Shown in pieces: positions 24,399-32,860 of a DNA stretch of 64,000 bases (positions are counted from its first letter, which is position 1; each line of letters begins with the position of its first letter). A program made the translations under genes and the position numbers. The notes below the pieces were generated by a model, which saw only the letters and a list, made by a program, of their open reading frames with translations, was not told where the DNA came from and made no database searches. This stretch comes from JAJFFW01 sp038534195 (GTDB lineage: Bacteria > Pseudomonadota > Alphaproteobacteria > Caulobacterales > Parvularculaceae): positions 1 through 64,000 of the forward strand of contig JBCAXE010000016.1 of assembly GCA_038534195.1 (NCBI GenBank). Direction: 5' to 3'.

Positions 24399-25664
24399 TC
24401 AAAGCCAATCCGGCGCCTCTTCCAACGCCGTGATCTCATCGAAGGTGGGACGCCTACGGATGACTGCGAATTTATCGCCGCTCACCAGCACCTCAGGGAT
24501 CAATGGCCTTGTGTTGTATTGCGAGGCCTGGACAGCGCCATAAGCGCCCGCGGACATAAAAGCAATAAGCGCGTCCGGCGACTGTTCGGGCAAGTCGCGC
24601 TCAACCGCGAACCGGTCGCCGGTCTCACAAACAGGTCCGACGAGGTCGTAGCGGGCTGTGGCGTGACCGGGTTGCGATTTTGTCACCGGCAGAACTTTGT
24701 GGAAAGCGTCATAGAGGGCCGGGCGGATGAGATCGTTCATGCCGGCGTCCAAAATTAAAAACCGGCGAACGTCGCCAGGCTTATCGTAAATGACGCGCGC
24801 GACCATGATCCCGGCGTTGCCGACGATCATGCGCCCCGGTTCGAATATGAGTTGAACGTCCAGGGGCTCGGCGATCTTTCGAATGAGTTTCGCATAATCG
24901 TCAGGATGCGGCGGATCCTGATCGGTGTCGCCATAGGGAATGCCGAGCCCGCCCCCGAGATCGATCCGTTCGATCGTCGCGCCGTCGGACCGGAGCGTCG
25001 TGACGAGATCGGCGACGCGCGAAAAGGCTTTTTCAAACGGCGCAAGATCAGCGATTTGCGAGCCGATATGCACGTCGACGCCCTTCACTGCGACGCCTTT
25101 CATGGCCGCCGCTTTTGCGTAAAGCGCAAGGGCGCGCGTCCAGGGCACGCCGAATTTATCTTCCGCCTTACCGGTTGAGATTTTCTCATGACCGCCCGCC
25201 GCCACATCCGGATTGACGCGAAAGGCGATCGGCGCGGCCACGTTTTTCGACAGAGCGACCTCGTTCAGCGCTTCAAGTTCGGGCTCGGATTCGACGTTGA
25301 ATTGGTGAATGCCTTCCTCAAGCGCGAGCGCCATTTCCTCCCGGGTTTTGCCGACCCCGGAAAAGACGATCTTGTCGGCGGGGATGTTCGCGGCGCGCGC
25401 GCGTTTCAACTCGCCGGCTGAAACCACGTCAGCGCCCGCGCCTTCGCTCGCTAACACCCGCAGAACCGCAAGGTTCGAATTGGCTTTTACCGAATAGGCG
25501 GTGAGCGCATCCATATCCGCGAAGGCAGACCGAAAAACGGACATGTGCCGCCGCAGGGTTGCTTCCGAATAACAATAAAACGGCGTGCCGACCTTCTCGG
25601 CGATCGCCGTCAATGAGGCGTCTTCCGCGTGGAGAACGCCGTTTTTGTAGACAAAATGATGCAT
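24399..25664 (-). CDS. lysA: Diaminopimelate decarboxylase
   Basis: This 421-residue PLP enzyme carries out the last step of lysine synthesis, meso-diaminopimelate to lysine. The PLP lysine is Lys60 in AYSVKANSN. The Gly-rich phosphate-binding loop (DLGGGLGIPY), the GRMIVGNAG segment and the active-site GPVCETGD are intact. The start MHHFVYKNG is typical of alphaproteobacterial LysA. It is the third gene of the argH-lptM-lysA set, 3 nt after the lptM stop. Confidence 0.96.
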   Translation of the reverse strand: MHHFVYKNGVLHAEDASLTAIAEKVGTPFYCYSEATLRRHMSVFRSAFADMDALTAYSVKANSNLAVLRVLASEGAGADVVSAGELKRARAANIPADKIVFSGVGKTREEMALALEEGIHQFNVESEPELEALNEVALSKNVAAPIAFRVNPDVAAGGHEKISTGKAEDKFGVPWTRALALYAKAAAMKGVAVKGVDVHIGSQIADLAPFEKAFSRVADLVTTLRSDGATIERIDLGGGLGIPYGDTDQDPPHPDDYAKLIRKIAEPLDVQLIFEPGRMIVGNAGIMVARVIYDKPGDVRRFLILDAGMNDLIRPALYDAFHKVLPVTKSQPGHATARYDLVGPVCETGDRFAVERDLPEQSPDALIAFMSAGAYGAVQASQYNTRPLIPEVLVSGDKFAVIRRRPTFDEITALEEAPDWL

Positions 25665-25667
25665 GCG

Positions 25668-25784
25668 TTACGAGCCGCGCGCGTCTTCCTGCGGCGGCTC
25701 CGAGCCGGGCGCGCGTAATGGGGCTTTCTTGCCGCATGCGGTTAAAAAAAGGATCGCCGCCAATACTGTCAGGATAAGTTTCAT
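25668..25784 (-). CDS. lptM: LptM/YifL-type very small lipoprotein
   Basis: Only 38 residues: a signal sequence with the lipobox LTACG (Cys17) and a short polar mature part beginning GKKAPL and ending in Ser. LptM-family proteins bind and help mature the LptDE lipopolysaccharide translocon at the outer membrane. In many Proteobacteria this gene lies just before lysA or dapF. Here its ATG overlaps the argH stop (ATGA) and its stop is 3 nt from the lysA start, so all three are translationally linked. The mature GKKxPL start is the family hallmark. Confidence 0.85.
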   Translation of the reverse strand: MKLILTVLAAILFLTACGKKAPLRAPGSEPPQEDARGS

Positions 25785-27178
25785 TTAAGCCTCGTGCGCC
25801 AGCGTTCCACCTGCGCTTTCACGTTTTCCGGGGCCGTCCCGCCATAAGAAGTACGCGTGGCGACGGAAGCTTCCACTGTTAGAACAGAGAATACGTCTTT
25901 TTCGATGCGCGGCTCAACCGATTGGAGTTGAGCGAGGGACAATTCATCAAGCCGCACGCCTTCTTTTTCCGCGAGCGCGACAATGGCGCCGGTCACATGA
26001 TGGGCGTCGCGGAAAGCGAAGCCGAGAACGCGCACCAGCCAATCGGCTAGGTCGGTCGCGGTTGAATAGCCCGCCATGGCCGCGGTCCGCATGGCGCTCT
26101 TGTCGATCGATAAGTCGCCCACCATGCCGGTCATCGCCGCAATCGCCAGGGCGAGATCGTCGAACGCCTGGAAGGTGGCGGCTTTGTCTTCCTGCATGTC
26201 TTTCGAGTAGGCGAGCGGCAGGCCTTTCATCATCATCAATAGGCTTGAAAACGAGGATGAGATCCGCCCGACTTTTGCGCGCACCAATTCCGCCGCATCC
26301 GGATTTTTCTTCTGCGGCATGATCGACGACCCCGTCGAAAATGCGTCTGAGAGCGTTGCAAAACCGAAATGCGCAGAGGTCCAGAAGACGATCTCCTCGG
26401 CGAGCCGGGAAAGGTGCATGGCGCAAATGGATGCGGCGCCGAGGGCTTCGAGCGCAAAGTCACGCGCGGAAACGGCGTCGAGGGAATTCGTCATCGGCCG
26501 GTCGAAGCCAAGCGCCTCGGCTGTCATGTTGCGGTCGATGGGAAATGGGGTGCCGGCGAGCGCTGCAGCGCCCAGAGGGCACTCATTGAGGCGCGCGCGC
26601 GCATCACTGAAGCGGCCGCGGTCGCGCGCGATCATTTCCACATAAGCAAGGCAATGATGGCCGAACGTGACAGGCTGCGCCGTTTGCAAATGTGTGTAGC
26701 CGGGCATCACCGTATCGGTATGGGCGCTGGCGAGATCGACAAATGCGCGCTGAAGATCGCTCAGCGCGCCGTCAATCGTATCGCATTCTGCGCGCATCCA
26801 TAGTCTGAAGTCAGTGGCGACCTGGTCATTGCGCGAGCGCCCTGTGTGCAAACGTGCGGCGGGCTCCCCCACAAGCTCTTTCAGCCGCGCTTCGATATTC
26901 ATGTGAATATCCTCAAGCGCGGGCGAAAAATTGAAGGCGCCGCTCTCGATTTCCGCAGCAATCTTGTCGAGACCTTGCTGGATCGCGGCTTCATCTTCCG
27001 GCGAGATGATCCCCTGATGCGCCAGCATCACCGCGTGCGCTTTTGAGCCGGCGATATCTTCGCGCCACAGACGTTTATCGACATCAATGGACGCGTTGAT
27101 CTCCTGCATGATCGCAGCCGGTCCCGCGGCGAAGCGTCCGCCCCACATTTTATTTTTTTGATCCGAATGATCTGTCAT
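25781..27178 (-). CDS. argH: Argininosuccinate lyase
   Basis: This 465-residue enzyme splits argininosuccinate to arginine and fumarate, the last step of arginine synthesis. The fumarase/aspartase superfamily signature GSSIMPQKKNPD is intact, as are MWGGRF at the start, HTGRSRNDQV (substrate loop) and PGYTHLQTAQP with the catalytic His. I chose the ATG at 27178 after AAGGCACTT; a TTG 30 nt upstream is less likely. It is divergent from the TlpA-like gene (31 nt between starts) and overlaps lptM. Confidence 0.96.
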   Translation of the reverse strand: MTDHSDQKNKMWGGRFAAGPAAIMQEINASIDVDKRLWREDIAGSKAHAVMLAHQGIISPEDEAAIQQGLDKIAAEIESGAFNFSPALEDIHMNIEARLKELVGEPAARLHTGRSRNDQVATDFRLWMRAECDTIDGALSDLQRAFVDLASAHTDTVMPGYTHLQTAQPVTFGHHCLAYVEMIARDRGRFSDARARLNECPLGAAALAGTPFPIDRNMTAEALGFDRPMTNSLDAVSARDFALEALGAASICAMHLSRLAEEIVFWTSAHFGFATLSDAFSTGSSIMPQKKNPDAAELVRAKVGRISSSFSSLLMMMKGLPLAYSKDMQEDKAATFQAFDDLALAIAAMTGMVGDLSIDKSAMRTAAMAGYSTATDLADWLVRVLGFAFRDAHHVTGAIVALAEKEGVRLDELSLAQLQSVEPRIEKDVFSVLTVEASVATRTSYGGTAPENVKAQVERWRTRLK

Positions 27179-27209
27179 AAGTGCCTTGTAACGAGGAAAG
27201 GACGACAAG

Positions 27210-27836
27210 GTGAAGGCTTTTGCGACGCCGCGGCTGTGGATTTACATCTGGGGCGGGCTAGGCTCGGCATTTTTGCTTTATATTTTTGTCTCCGCTGCAT
27301 CGCAGCCAGGCGGCGAGACGGTCGTCGCTGCGTGCAAGGTGTCTGTGAAAGATCGCCACCCGTCATTCCTGGTCGGCGATATGGCGGACTTCGCTTACGC
27401 CTTTCCGCCTCGGCAGGCCCCGTCCGCAGCCTTTCAAGAGGACGGCGTGTCGCGCTCGCTCGCAGATTTTCGCGGAAAAACTATTCTTGTGAATTTCTGG
27501 GCCACGTGGTGCCCGCCGTGTCTGAAGGAGCTGCCGTCTTTGAACGCGCTTCAGGGCGCGCTCGGTTCTGACAAATTCGAAGTGGTGGCTGTTGCGGCGG
27601 ACCCGAAAGGCCCGGAAGAGGCGCGGAAATATCTCGATCGGTTGAACATTAACAATTTGACACTTTATACGGACGAGCGCCTGCGTCTCGCTAGTTCCGT
27701 GGGCAGCGGAACCGTTTTGCCAGTATCCATCCTTTATTCGCCTGAAGGCGCCGAAGTCGGCCGGTTGGTGGGCGAGGCTGATTGGAGCGGCGAGGCCGCT
27801 CGCCGGCTCGTCTCAAATGCGATCGACTGCCTCTAA
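27210..27836 (+). CDS. TlpA-family membrane-anchored thioredoxin
   Basis: This 208-residue protein has one N-terminal membrane helix (about 9-30) and a periplasmic thioredoxin fold (about 60-205). The active site WCPPC is at residues 100-104 (LVNFWATWCPPCLKELPSL), and the cis-Pro is in the GTVLPVSI segment. TlpA-type proteins reduce disulfides in the periplasm, often for cytochrome c or oxidase copper-centre assembly. It starts with GTG after AAGGA. The divergent placement from argH is common in Alphaproteobacteria. Confidence 0.9.
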   Translation: MKAFATPRLWIYIWGGLGSAFLLYIFVSAASQPGGETVVAACKVSVKDRHPSFLVGDMADFAYAFPPRQAPSAAFQEDGVSRSLADFRGKTILVNFWATWCPPCLKELPSLNALQGALGSDKFEVVAVAADPKGPEEARKYLDRLNINNLTLYTDERLRLASSVGSGTVLPVSILYSPEGAEVGRLVGEADWSGEAARRLVSNAIDCL

Positions 27837-27951
27837 TTGGCGTTGTGCGCGCCTTGCTTTAGCCCTGCAATCGCTTAATTCAAGAGTTAGAGGCCATCGG
27901 GGCGTCGCACTGTGCGGCCATTGATATTTTTACATTTAGGGGAATTTCCAA

Positions 27952-29613
27952 ATGCCAATGAAATCAGTTTTTCTCGCAGGCGTTGCGGCGCTTGCGCTTG
28001 TGGGATGCGGCGGTGAAGGCGGCGATGCGGGCGCATCGACATCCAGAGCGGCGTCAAAAGCCGCCTCGCCGAAAGCCGCTTCGCCGATTGACGCCAAATT
28101 CAGCCTGAAAGATGCAGCGCCGCTCGACGTGGACGCGTTGTTCGCGCTTATGCCTGGAGCGTCCCGCCCGACTTATGCGAGCGCGGATTTCGACGACAAG
28201 CTCGGTGCGACGGTTCTTACCGATCTTCAGTTTACCGACCCAAGCGACGGTGGCGGCGTCACCATCGATCGTGTGGAGCTTTTCGGCGTTGATCCAGATG
28301 CGATGAGCCGCGTCAATGCGGCGACCGACGCGAGCGTTGATGCGCCGTTTGAAACGATCTTTGAAAAAGTGCGCCTCTATGGCGTTCAGCCGAACGGCGA
28401 AGGCGACGACGCCATTATCAATTTCGGCGCGGTGGAGATCGACAAGCTCCAATTGCGCCAGGGCGGCTATGACGACACGCAAGACAATCCGGCGCTCCTC
28501 TTCAACGCCTTTGACCTCGGCGGTCTCTACTTCAAGGATATCTCGGTCGATGCAACGGAAGAAGAAGGGCCAAAGGTTCAGGCCGCCTTGCCGGACGTCC
28601 GCATTGTGGGCGTTAGCGGCGGCAAGGTCGGCGCGATCGTCATCAATGATATGAACTATGAAATCGTTCAGACCGAAGAGACGATGCAGGCGATGACGGG
28701 CCTTCTCGGCGAGCAGGGCGCGCTCTTAATGAATAGTCCGCTGCGCAGCTTCATCGCGCCAGGAAACCAAAAGGCGTCGGTGAAGTCATTCGTCTGGAAC
28801 GGCTTCGATCTGTCCGGACTGATGGCGTTCAGCCTAAAGGGTGAAGAACCGCCGTACACGGCGAAAAACCTTGTTCGCCTTGGGTCGATGGAGCTAAGAG
28901 ATGTGGAGACCTACATTAACGGCGAGCTCGCATACAAAACGGAAAAGTCGACGGTCACGGCGACGGAGTCCACATGGCTGATCCCCACAAAAGTGCGTGC
29001 GAAATCAGAAGGCGACACCTACAACTTCACAGCCTATGTGCCTGAGGGCGAGGAAGAGCTCTTGCAAATTGTTAAAGACAATGGCCTCGACAAGATCAAG
29101 GGCTCCAGCGACATGTCATGGGATTGGGACTCGGCGAAAGGCGGCGCTGCGTTCAAGACCAATATGGATATGAGCGGCTTTGCGAATTTGGCGATGGGCT
29201 TTGATCTCGACGGCCTTGAAATAGAGAAACTGGCTGAGGCGATAGGCGAAGGCGATGAGGCCGCCGTCGCAAGCATCGGCCAATTCAATGGGTTTAACCT
29301 GACGCTCAAAGACGGAAAATTGCTCGATACGATCTTCGATATTGCTGCACTTCAAATGGGCGGCACCGGCGATGATTTGCGTCAGTCTGCGCCGGCGATG
29401 GTGCGCCTGTCCGGCGCCCAGGCGGCGGCGTTGAACCCGCGTATTCAGGGATATGTGGATGCGTTTGCCGCGTTCCTCTCTGACGGCGGCACCCTTGAGA
29501 TCAGCGCGAACCCGGATCAAGCGGTGCCGTTCGCTGATATCGCCGCCGCTGGTGAGACCGGACCGCAGACCTTGCCTGACGTGCTCGATCTGACGGTCAC
29601 CCACAAAAAGTAA
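27952..29613 (+). CDS. Large lipoprotein of unknown function
   Basis: I do not recognise a family. The 553-residue protein has a lipobox (LVGCG, Cys near 19), a short Ser/Ala/Lys spacer with a repeated SKAASPKAAS unit, and then a long domain rich in beta-strand and acidic residues. Repeated statements of the form VEIDKLQL, FDLGGLYFKDISV, FVWNGFDLSGLMAF and FDLDGLEIEKL suggest several copies of one repeat. AGGGGA precedes the ATG, and a terminator follows 26 nt after the stop, so it is a single-gene unit. A role at the outer membrane or in the periplasm follows from the lipobox only. Confidence 0.75.
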   Translation: MPMKSVFLAGVAALALVGCGGEGGDAGASTSRAASKAASPKAASPIDAKFSLKDAAPLDVDALFALMPGASRPTYASADFDDKLGATVLTDLQFTDPSDGGGVTIDRVELFGVDPDAMSRVNAATDASVDAPFETIFEKVRLYGVQPNGEGDDAIINFGAVEIDKLQLRQGGYDDTQDNPALLFNAFDLGGLYFKDISVDATEEEGPKVQAALPDVRIVGVSGGKVGAIVINDMNYEIVQTEETMQAMTGLLGEQGALLMNSPLRSFIAPGNQKASVKSFVWNGFDLSGLMAFSLKGEEPPYTAKNLVRLGSMELRDVETYINGELAYKTEKSTVTATESTWLIPTKVRAKSEGDTYNFTAYVPEGEEELLQIVKDNGLDKIKGSSDMSWDWDSAKGGAAFKTNMDMSGFANLAMGFDLDGLEIEKLAEAIGEGDEAAVASIGQFNGFNLTLKDGKLLDTIFDIAALQMGGTGDDLRQSAPAMVRLSGAQAAALNPRIQGYVDAFAAFLSDGGTLEISANPDQAVPFADIAAAGETGPQTLPDVLDLTVTHKK

Positions 29614-29638
29614 CGCTTCTTCCTTTATCGGAAACAAG

Positions 29639-29666
29639 ACAGCCGCTCCTTGTGGGCGGCTGTTTT
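29639..29666. terminator. Terminator between the large lipoprotein gene and the KAS III gene
   Basis: The stem ACAGCCGC / GCGGCTGT (8 bp, extendable by a G-T pair) with a 9-nt loop is followed by TTTTC on the plus strand. On the minus strand it is followed by CTTGTTTCC, so it may also act, less efficiently, on the KAS III transcript. Confidence 0.75.
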
Positions 29667-29694
29667 CTGTTGGGCGGAATTTTTGCGCGGCCTA

Positions 29695-30870
29695 TTAGGC
29701 CGCGCGGCGCACCACAATTGATCCTGCGGAATATCCGGCGCCGAAGCCCGAGATGACGCCAACATCGCCGACGGCCACATCGCTGCGGTGTTTGTGGAAA
29801 GCGATGATCGAGCCCGCTGACGAGGTATTACCATATTCGTCGAGCACCACGGGCGCTTCTTCGCGTGTGGCGTCGCGGCCAAGAACCTTGCGCGCAATGA
29901 ATTCGTTCATTGAGAGGTTCGCCTGATGCAGCCATAAGCGTTTCAACGACGTGGGCGCAATATCGAGATCACGCAGGTGATCGCTGATCATGCCGCCCAC
30001 AAGCGGCACCACTTCTTTGAAGACTTTGCGGCCTTCCTGTTTGAAGAGTTTGTCGGTGAACGGCGAGGCCTGATCGTCCGCCAGTTCGCCAGTCGCGCGT
30101 TCGCATCGATTTAGAAACCCGAAATTGTTCCGGATATTGTTGGAGAATTGCGTCCGCAAGCGTGTTCCGAGAATTTCATAGGCTTCGCCATCCCGGGCAA
30201 AATCCGTCCGCTCAAGGATTACTGCGGTGGCGACGTCGCCGAAAATGAAATGACTGTCGCGGTCACGGAAGTTCAGATGGGCGGTGCAAATTTCCGGGCT
30301 AACCACCAGAATGCGCCGGGCGCCGGCGCGGATCAGACCAAGCCCTGTTTCAATGCCGAATGCGGCCGAGGCGCAAGCGACGTTCATGTCGAATCCGAAG
30401 CCGCCGACACCGAGCGCCTCCTGAATTTCAACAGCGATCGCGGGATAGCCGCGCTGCAGGTTCGATGCGGCGCAGATCACGCCGTCAATGTCGTCTCCGG
30501 AAAGATCGGCGGCCTTCATGGCGTCGCGCGCCGCATGGACCGCCATCTCTGCGAGGATACATAATTCGTCATTGGGGCGCGCTGGCAGATCGGGGCTCAT
30601 TCTCTCAATATCGAGAATGCCTGATTTGTTCATGACAAAACGCGACTTGATGCCCGACGCTTTTTCGATGAACGGGGCGGACGACGGCTGCAACGGCTCT
30701 ACGGCGCCAGCCGCGATATCGTCCTCACGGTCGGCGTTAAATTTCTCAACAAATGCGTTGAATGCTTCGACCAATTCTTCATTTGAGATCGAATAGGGCG
30801 GCGTGAAAAGGCCAGTGGCGGCGATGCGGACATCGGGGCGCTGTCCAGCGGCGGCGTCAGATGCGGACAT
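29695..30870 (-). CDS. Beta-ketoacyl-ACP synthase III-like condensing enzyme
   Basis: This 391-residue thiolase-fold enzyme has the KAS III triad: Cys166 (NVACASAAFG), His315 (LWLHQANLS) and Asn348 (DEYGNTSSAG). It is longer than house-keeping FabH (about 320) because of an insert after the first strand (FNADREDDIAAGAVEPLQPSSAPFIEKASGIKSR is represented by residues 44-77). It belongs to the long KAS III group that includes Pseudomonas PA3286, which condenses medium-chain acyl-CoA with malonyl-ACP. It is downstream of tag (79 nt) on the same strand. The substrate is an inference from family resemblance. Confidence 0.88.
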   Translation of the reverse strand: MSASDAAAGQRPDVRIAATGLFTPPYSISNEELVEAFNAFVEKFNADREDDIAAGAVEPLQPSSAPFIEKASGIKSRFVMNKSGILDIERMSPDLPARPNDELCILAEMAVHAARDAMKAADLSGDDIDGVICAASNLQRGYPAIAVEIQEALGVGGFGFDMNVACASAAFGIETGLGLIRAGARRILVVSPEICTAHLNFRDRDSHFIFGDVATAVILERTDFARDGEAYEILGTRLRTQFSNNIRNNFGFLNRCERATGELADDQASPFTDKLFKQEGRKVFKEVVPLVGGMISDHLRDLDIAPTSLKRLWLHQANLSMNEFIARKVLGRDATREEAPVVLDEYGNTSSAGSIIAFHKHRSDVAVGDVGVISGFGAGYSAGSIVVRRAA

Positions 30871-30949
30871 GACGGATACTCTCGTGCGCTTGTAATTACG
30901 GATGAGCGATCTTGCGCCTAATCATCAGGCTTCGCAACTCTATGCGGGC

Positions 30950-31537
30950 TTAGCGCGCCAGTTTCTGCACCGCTTTGTGGCGCGGGCATCCCACCTCATG
31001 GTCATTGACCATGCCAACCGCTTGCATGAAGGCGTAAACGATAACTGGACCGCAGAATTTAAAGCCGAGGCGTTTTAACTCCTTCGCCATGGCCTCGCTT
31101 TCCCGAGACTTGACGGGGGCGTCTTTGTAGTCGCGCCATTTGTTGACGATCGGCGCGCCGTCCACAAAATCCCAAAGGAAACCTGAAAAGCCGTTGTCGC
31201 GCGCTTCCATAAGCGTGAGATAGGCTTGGGCGTTGCCAATCGCAGCGGCGATTTTGGTCTTTGAGCGCACGATGCCCGGGTCGGCGAGAAGACGTTTGAC
31301 TTTCTTCGGCGTGTAGCGTGCGATTTTTTCCGGCTCAAAGCCGTTGAAGGCTTTTCGGAAGCTGTCGCGCTTATAAAGAATTGTGCGCCACGAGAGTCCA
31401 GCCTGAAACCCGTCGAGCAGGAGCTTTTCGAACAGCGCCCGATCGTCATACTCCGGCACCCCCCATTCCTCGTCATGATACTGACGATAAAGCTCATCGG
31501 TCGGGGGCGCCCACTGGCAGGAAAGCGGCTTCGCCAT
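30950..31537 (-). CDS. tag: DNA-3-methyladenine glycosylase I
   Basis: This 195-residue base-excision enzyme removes 3-methyladenine from alkylated DNA. The family features are all present: the N-terminal CQWAPPTDELYRQYHDEEWG segment, FEKLLLDGFQAGLSW, and the zinc-binding C-terminus (NDHEVGCPRHK). The zinc site uses the N-terminal Cys with the late His/Cys/His. The start overlaps the stop of the MAPEG gene by 1 nt, so the two are probably co-transcribed. Confidence 0.94.
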   Translation of the reverse strand: MAKPLSCQWAPPTDELYRQYHDEEWGVPEYDDRALFEKLLLDGFQAGLSWRTILYKRDSFRKAFNGFEPEKIARYTPKKVKRLLADPGIVRSKTKIAAAIGNAQAYLTLMEARDNGFSGFLWDFVDGAPIVNKWRDYKDAPVKSRESEAMAKELKRLGFKFCGPVIVYAFMQAVGMVNDHEVGCPRHKAVQKLAR

Positions 31538-31947
31538 CAGATATGATGAAAGAGTTTCAGGAGCCAGAAAATCAAAATCCCAATCTGCACGCCGAAAAAG
31601 CCAAAACGGACAAGCACCATGATATTGCTGGTTGAGGCGATATGGACGAGCGACTGCGCGATGCGTGCGCCGATAAACGCGTAGGCGAGACCGTCGGTAA
31701 GCGCGGTCTGATCGGTGCCGATAGCATAGAGCATGACGACGCCGGCGACGGGGAGAAACTCATAACAGTTCGCATGCGCTCGCGTCAGTCGTTGGCCGAG
31801 GCCCGGCATATCTTCGCCGGACGCGCTGAACGAATTTGCGGTGCGATTGCCGGCCATGACCGTCGCTGACCGCAAGAGGCCGAGACTGACGACAAGGATC
31901 AGCGTCCAGGATGCGAATGTGAGAAGGGCGACGGCGGTGGTTGTCAT
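31537..31947 (-). CDS. MAPEG family membrane protein
   Basis: This 136-residue protein has four hydrophobic helices and the MAPEG core motif: a loop with GLGQRLTRAHANCYEFLPVAGVV followed by QTALTDGLAYAFIGARIAQSLVHI. The family (membrane-associated proteins in eicosanoid and glutathione metabolism) includes glutathione-dependent enzymes; bacterial members mostly lack a known substrate. The conserved Arg-x-x-x-N-x-x-E segment (RAHANCYEF) is present. It overlaps tag and follows ygfZ by 34 nt. Confidence 0.88.
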   Translation of the reverse strand: MTTTAVALLTFASWTLILVVSLGLLRSATVMAGNRTANSFSASGEDMPGLGQRLTRAHANCYEFLPVAGVVMLYAIGTDQTALTDGLAYAFIGARIAQSLVHIASTSNIMVLVRFGFFGVQIGILIFWLLKLFHHI

Positions 31948-31981
31948 GGCGGTTTCTCCCGTTCTGTGTTTTTTCGGGAGA

Positions 31982-32776
31982 CTAGACGCGTTTCAGATAA
32001 TCGGGAACCTCTATCCGCACCGGGACGCCGTCGCAGAGCGGCGCGGCGCCTTGGTCAGCGGCTTTTTCCCAGCGATCAAGGCGGATGAGCGCGAGCCCCT
32101 GATCGGCGTCCGCGTTCAGGATTTGTCCGAGCGTCGCGTCGCCCGCGGTTATGGCCTCGCCTGGCGTGAGGGATGCGCCCTCGACGCGCACCGTCCGCTT
32201 ACGCACTTCGCCTTTGCGCTTCATGCGGCTCGTCACTTCCTGACCGACAAAGCACCCTTTTTTGTAATCGACGCCGTTCAACGCGTCGTAATTAACGTCC
32301 AGGAGAAACATTTCTTCTGTCGCGTAATCGAGCCCCAGTTCCGGGGCGCCGACCGTCATACGCGCCGTTTTGTATATGGCGTCTCCATTTTCAAGTGCGG
32401 CCAAAGTTTCAGCGGATGCCGGACGCCGCGCCGGCAAATCGTCATGGCGGGGGTCGGGGTGCGCAGCTTCGTGCGCGCCAAGCGCGACACCCCAACCTTC
32501 GAGCCGTTCGATCGTCACTTTCGCACGCAGCTTGTAGAGCTTTAGGCGCTTTTCGAGCGCATCGCCGACGCTCTCGTGACAGTCGAGAATAAATCCATCC
32601 GCATCCGGCGTGAGAAAGAAGTCGAACAGGATTTTCCCCTGCGGCGTCAGCAGGGCGGAAAACAGAGCGGGATCGGTCGCCGCCACATCCTGCGTGACGA
32701 TCCCCTGCAGAAACTCGTGCGTGTCGGGGCCAGTGAGTCGAAAGACGGATCGGTCGGTGAGGGCGCATTCTCGCAT
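31982..32776 (-). CDS. ygfZ: Folate-binding Fe-S assembly protein YgfZ/CAF17
   Basis: This 264-residue GcvT-like protein helps maintain iron-sulfur enzymes, with tetrahydrofolate as cofactor. The CAF17 signature KGCFVGQEVTSRM with its conserved Cys is intact, and the start (FRLTGPDTHEFLQGIVTQDV, then LLTPQGKILFDFFL) is typical. The reading frame is open up to 33577, but that extension lies antisense to pyrC and shows no family match, so the ATG at 32776 is the start. It is divergent from pyrC, a frequent pairing in Alphaproteobacteria. Confidence 0.92.
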   Translation of the reverse strand: MRECALTDRSVFRLTGPDTHEFLQGIVTQDVAATDPALFSALLTPQGKILFDFFLTPDADGFILDCHESVGDALEKRLKLYKLRAKVTIERLEGWGVALGAHEAAHPDPRHDDLPARRPASAETLAALENGDAIYKTARMTVGAPELGLDYATEEMFLLDVNYDALNGVDYKKGCFVGQEVTSRMKRKGEVRKRTVRVEGASLTPGEAITAGDATLGQILNADADQGLALIRLDRWEKAADQGAAPLCDGVPVRIEVPDYLKRV

Positions 32777-32860
32777 GGGCGTTAGGTAGGCGGTCGCTGT
32801 CGCGAAGGGAAGGGGCGGCGTTGCGCGGGCGGAAACGACAATGCTAGGGGTGGGCCCGCA

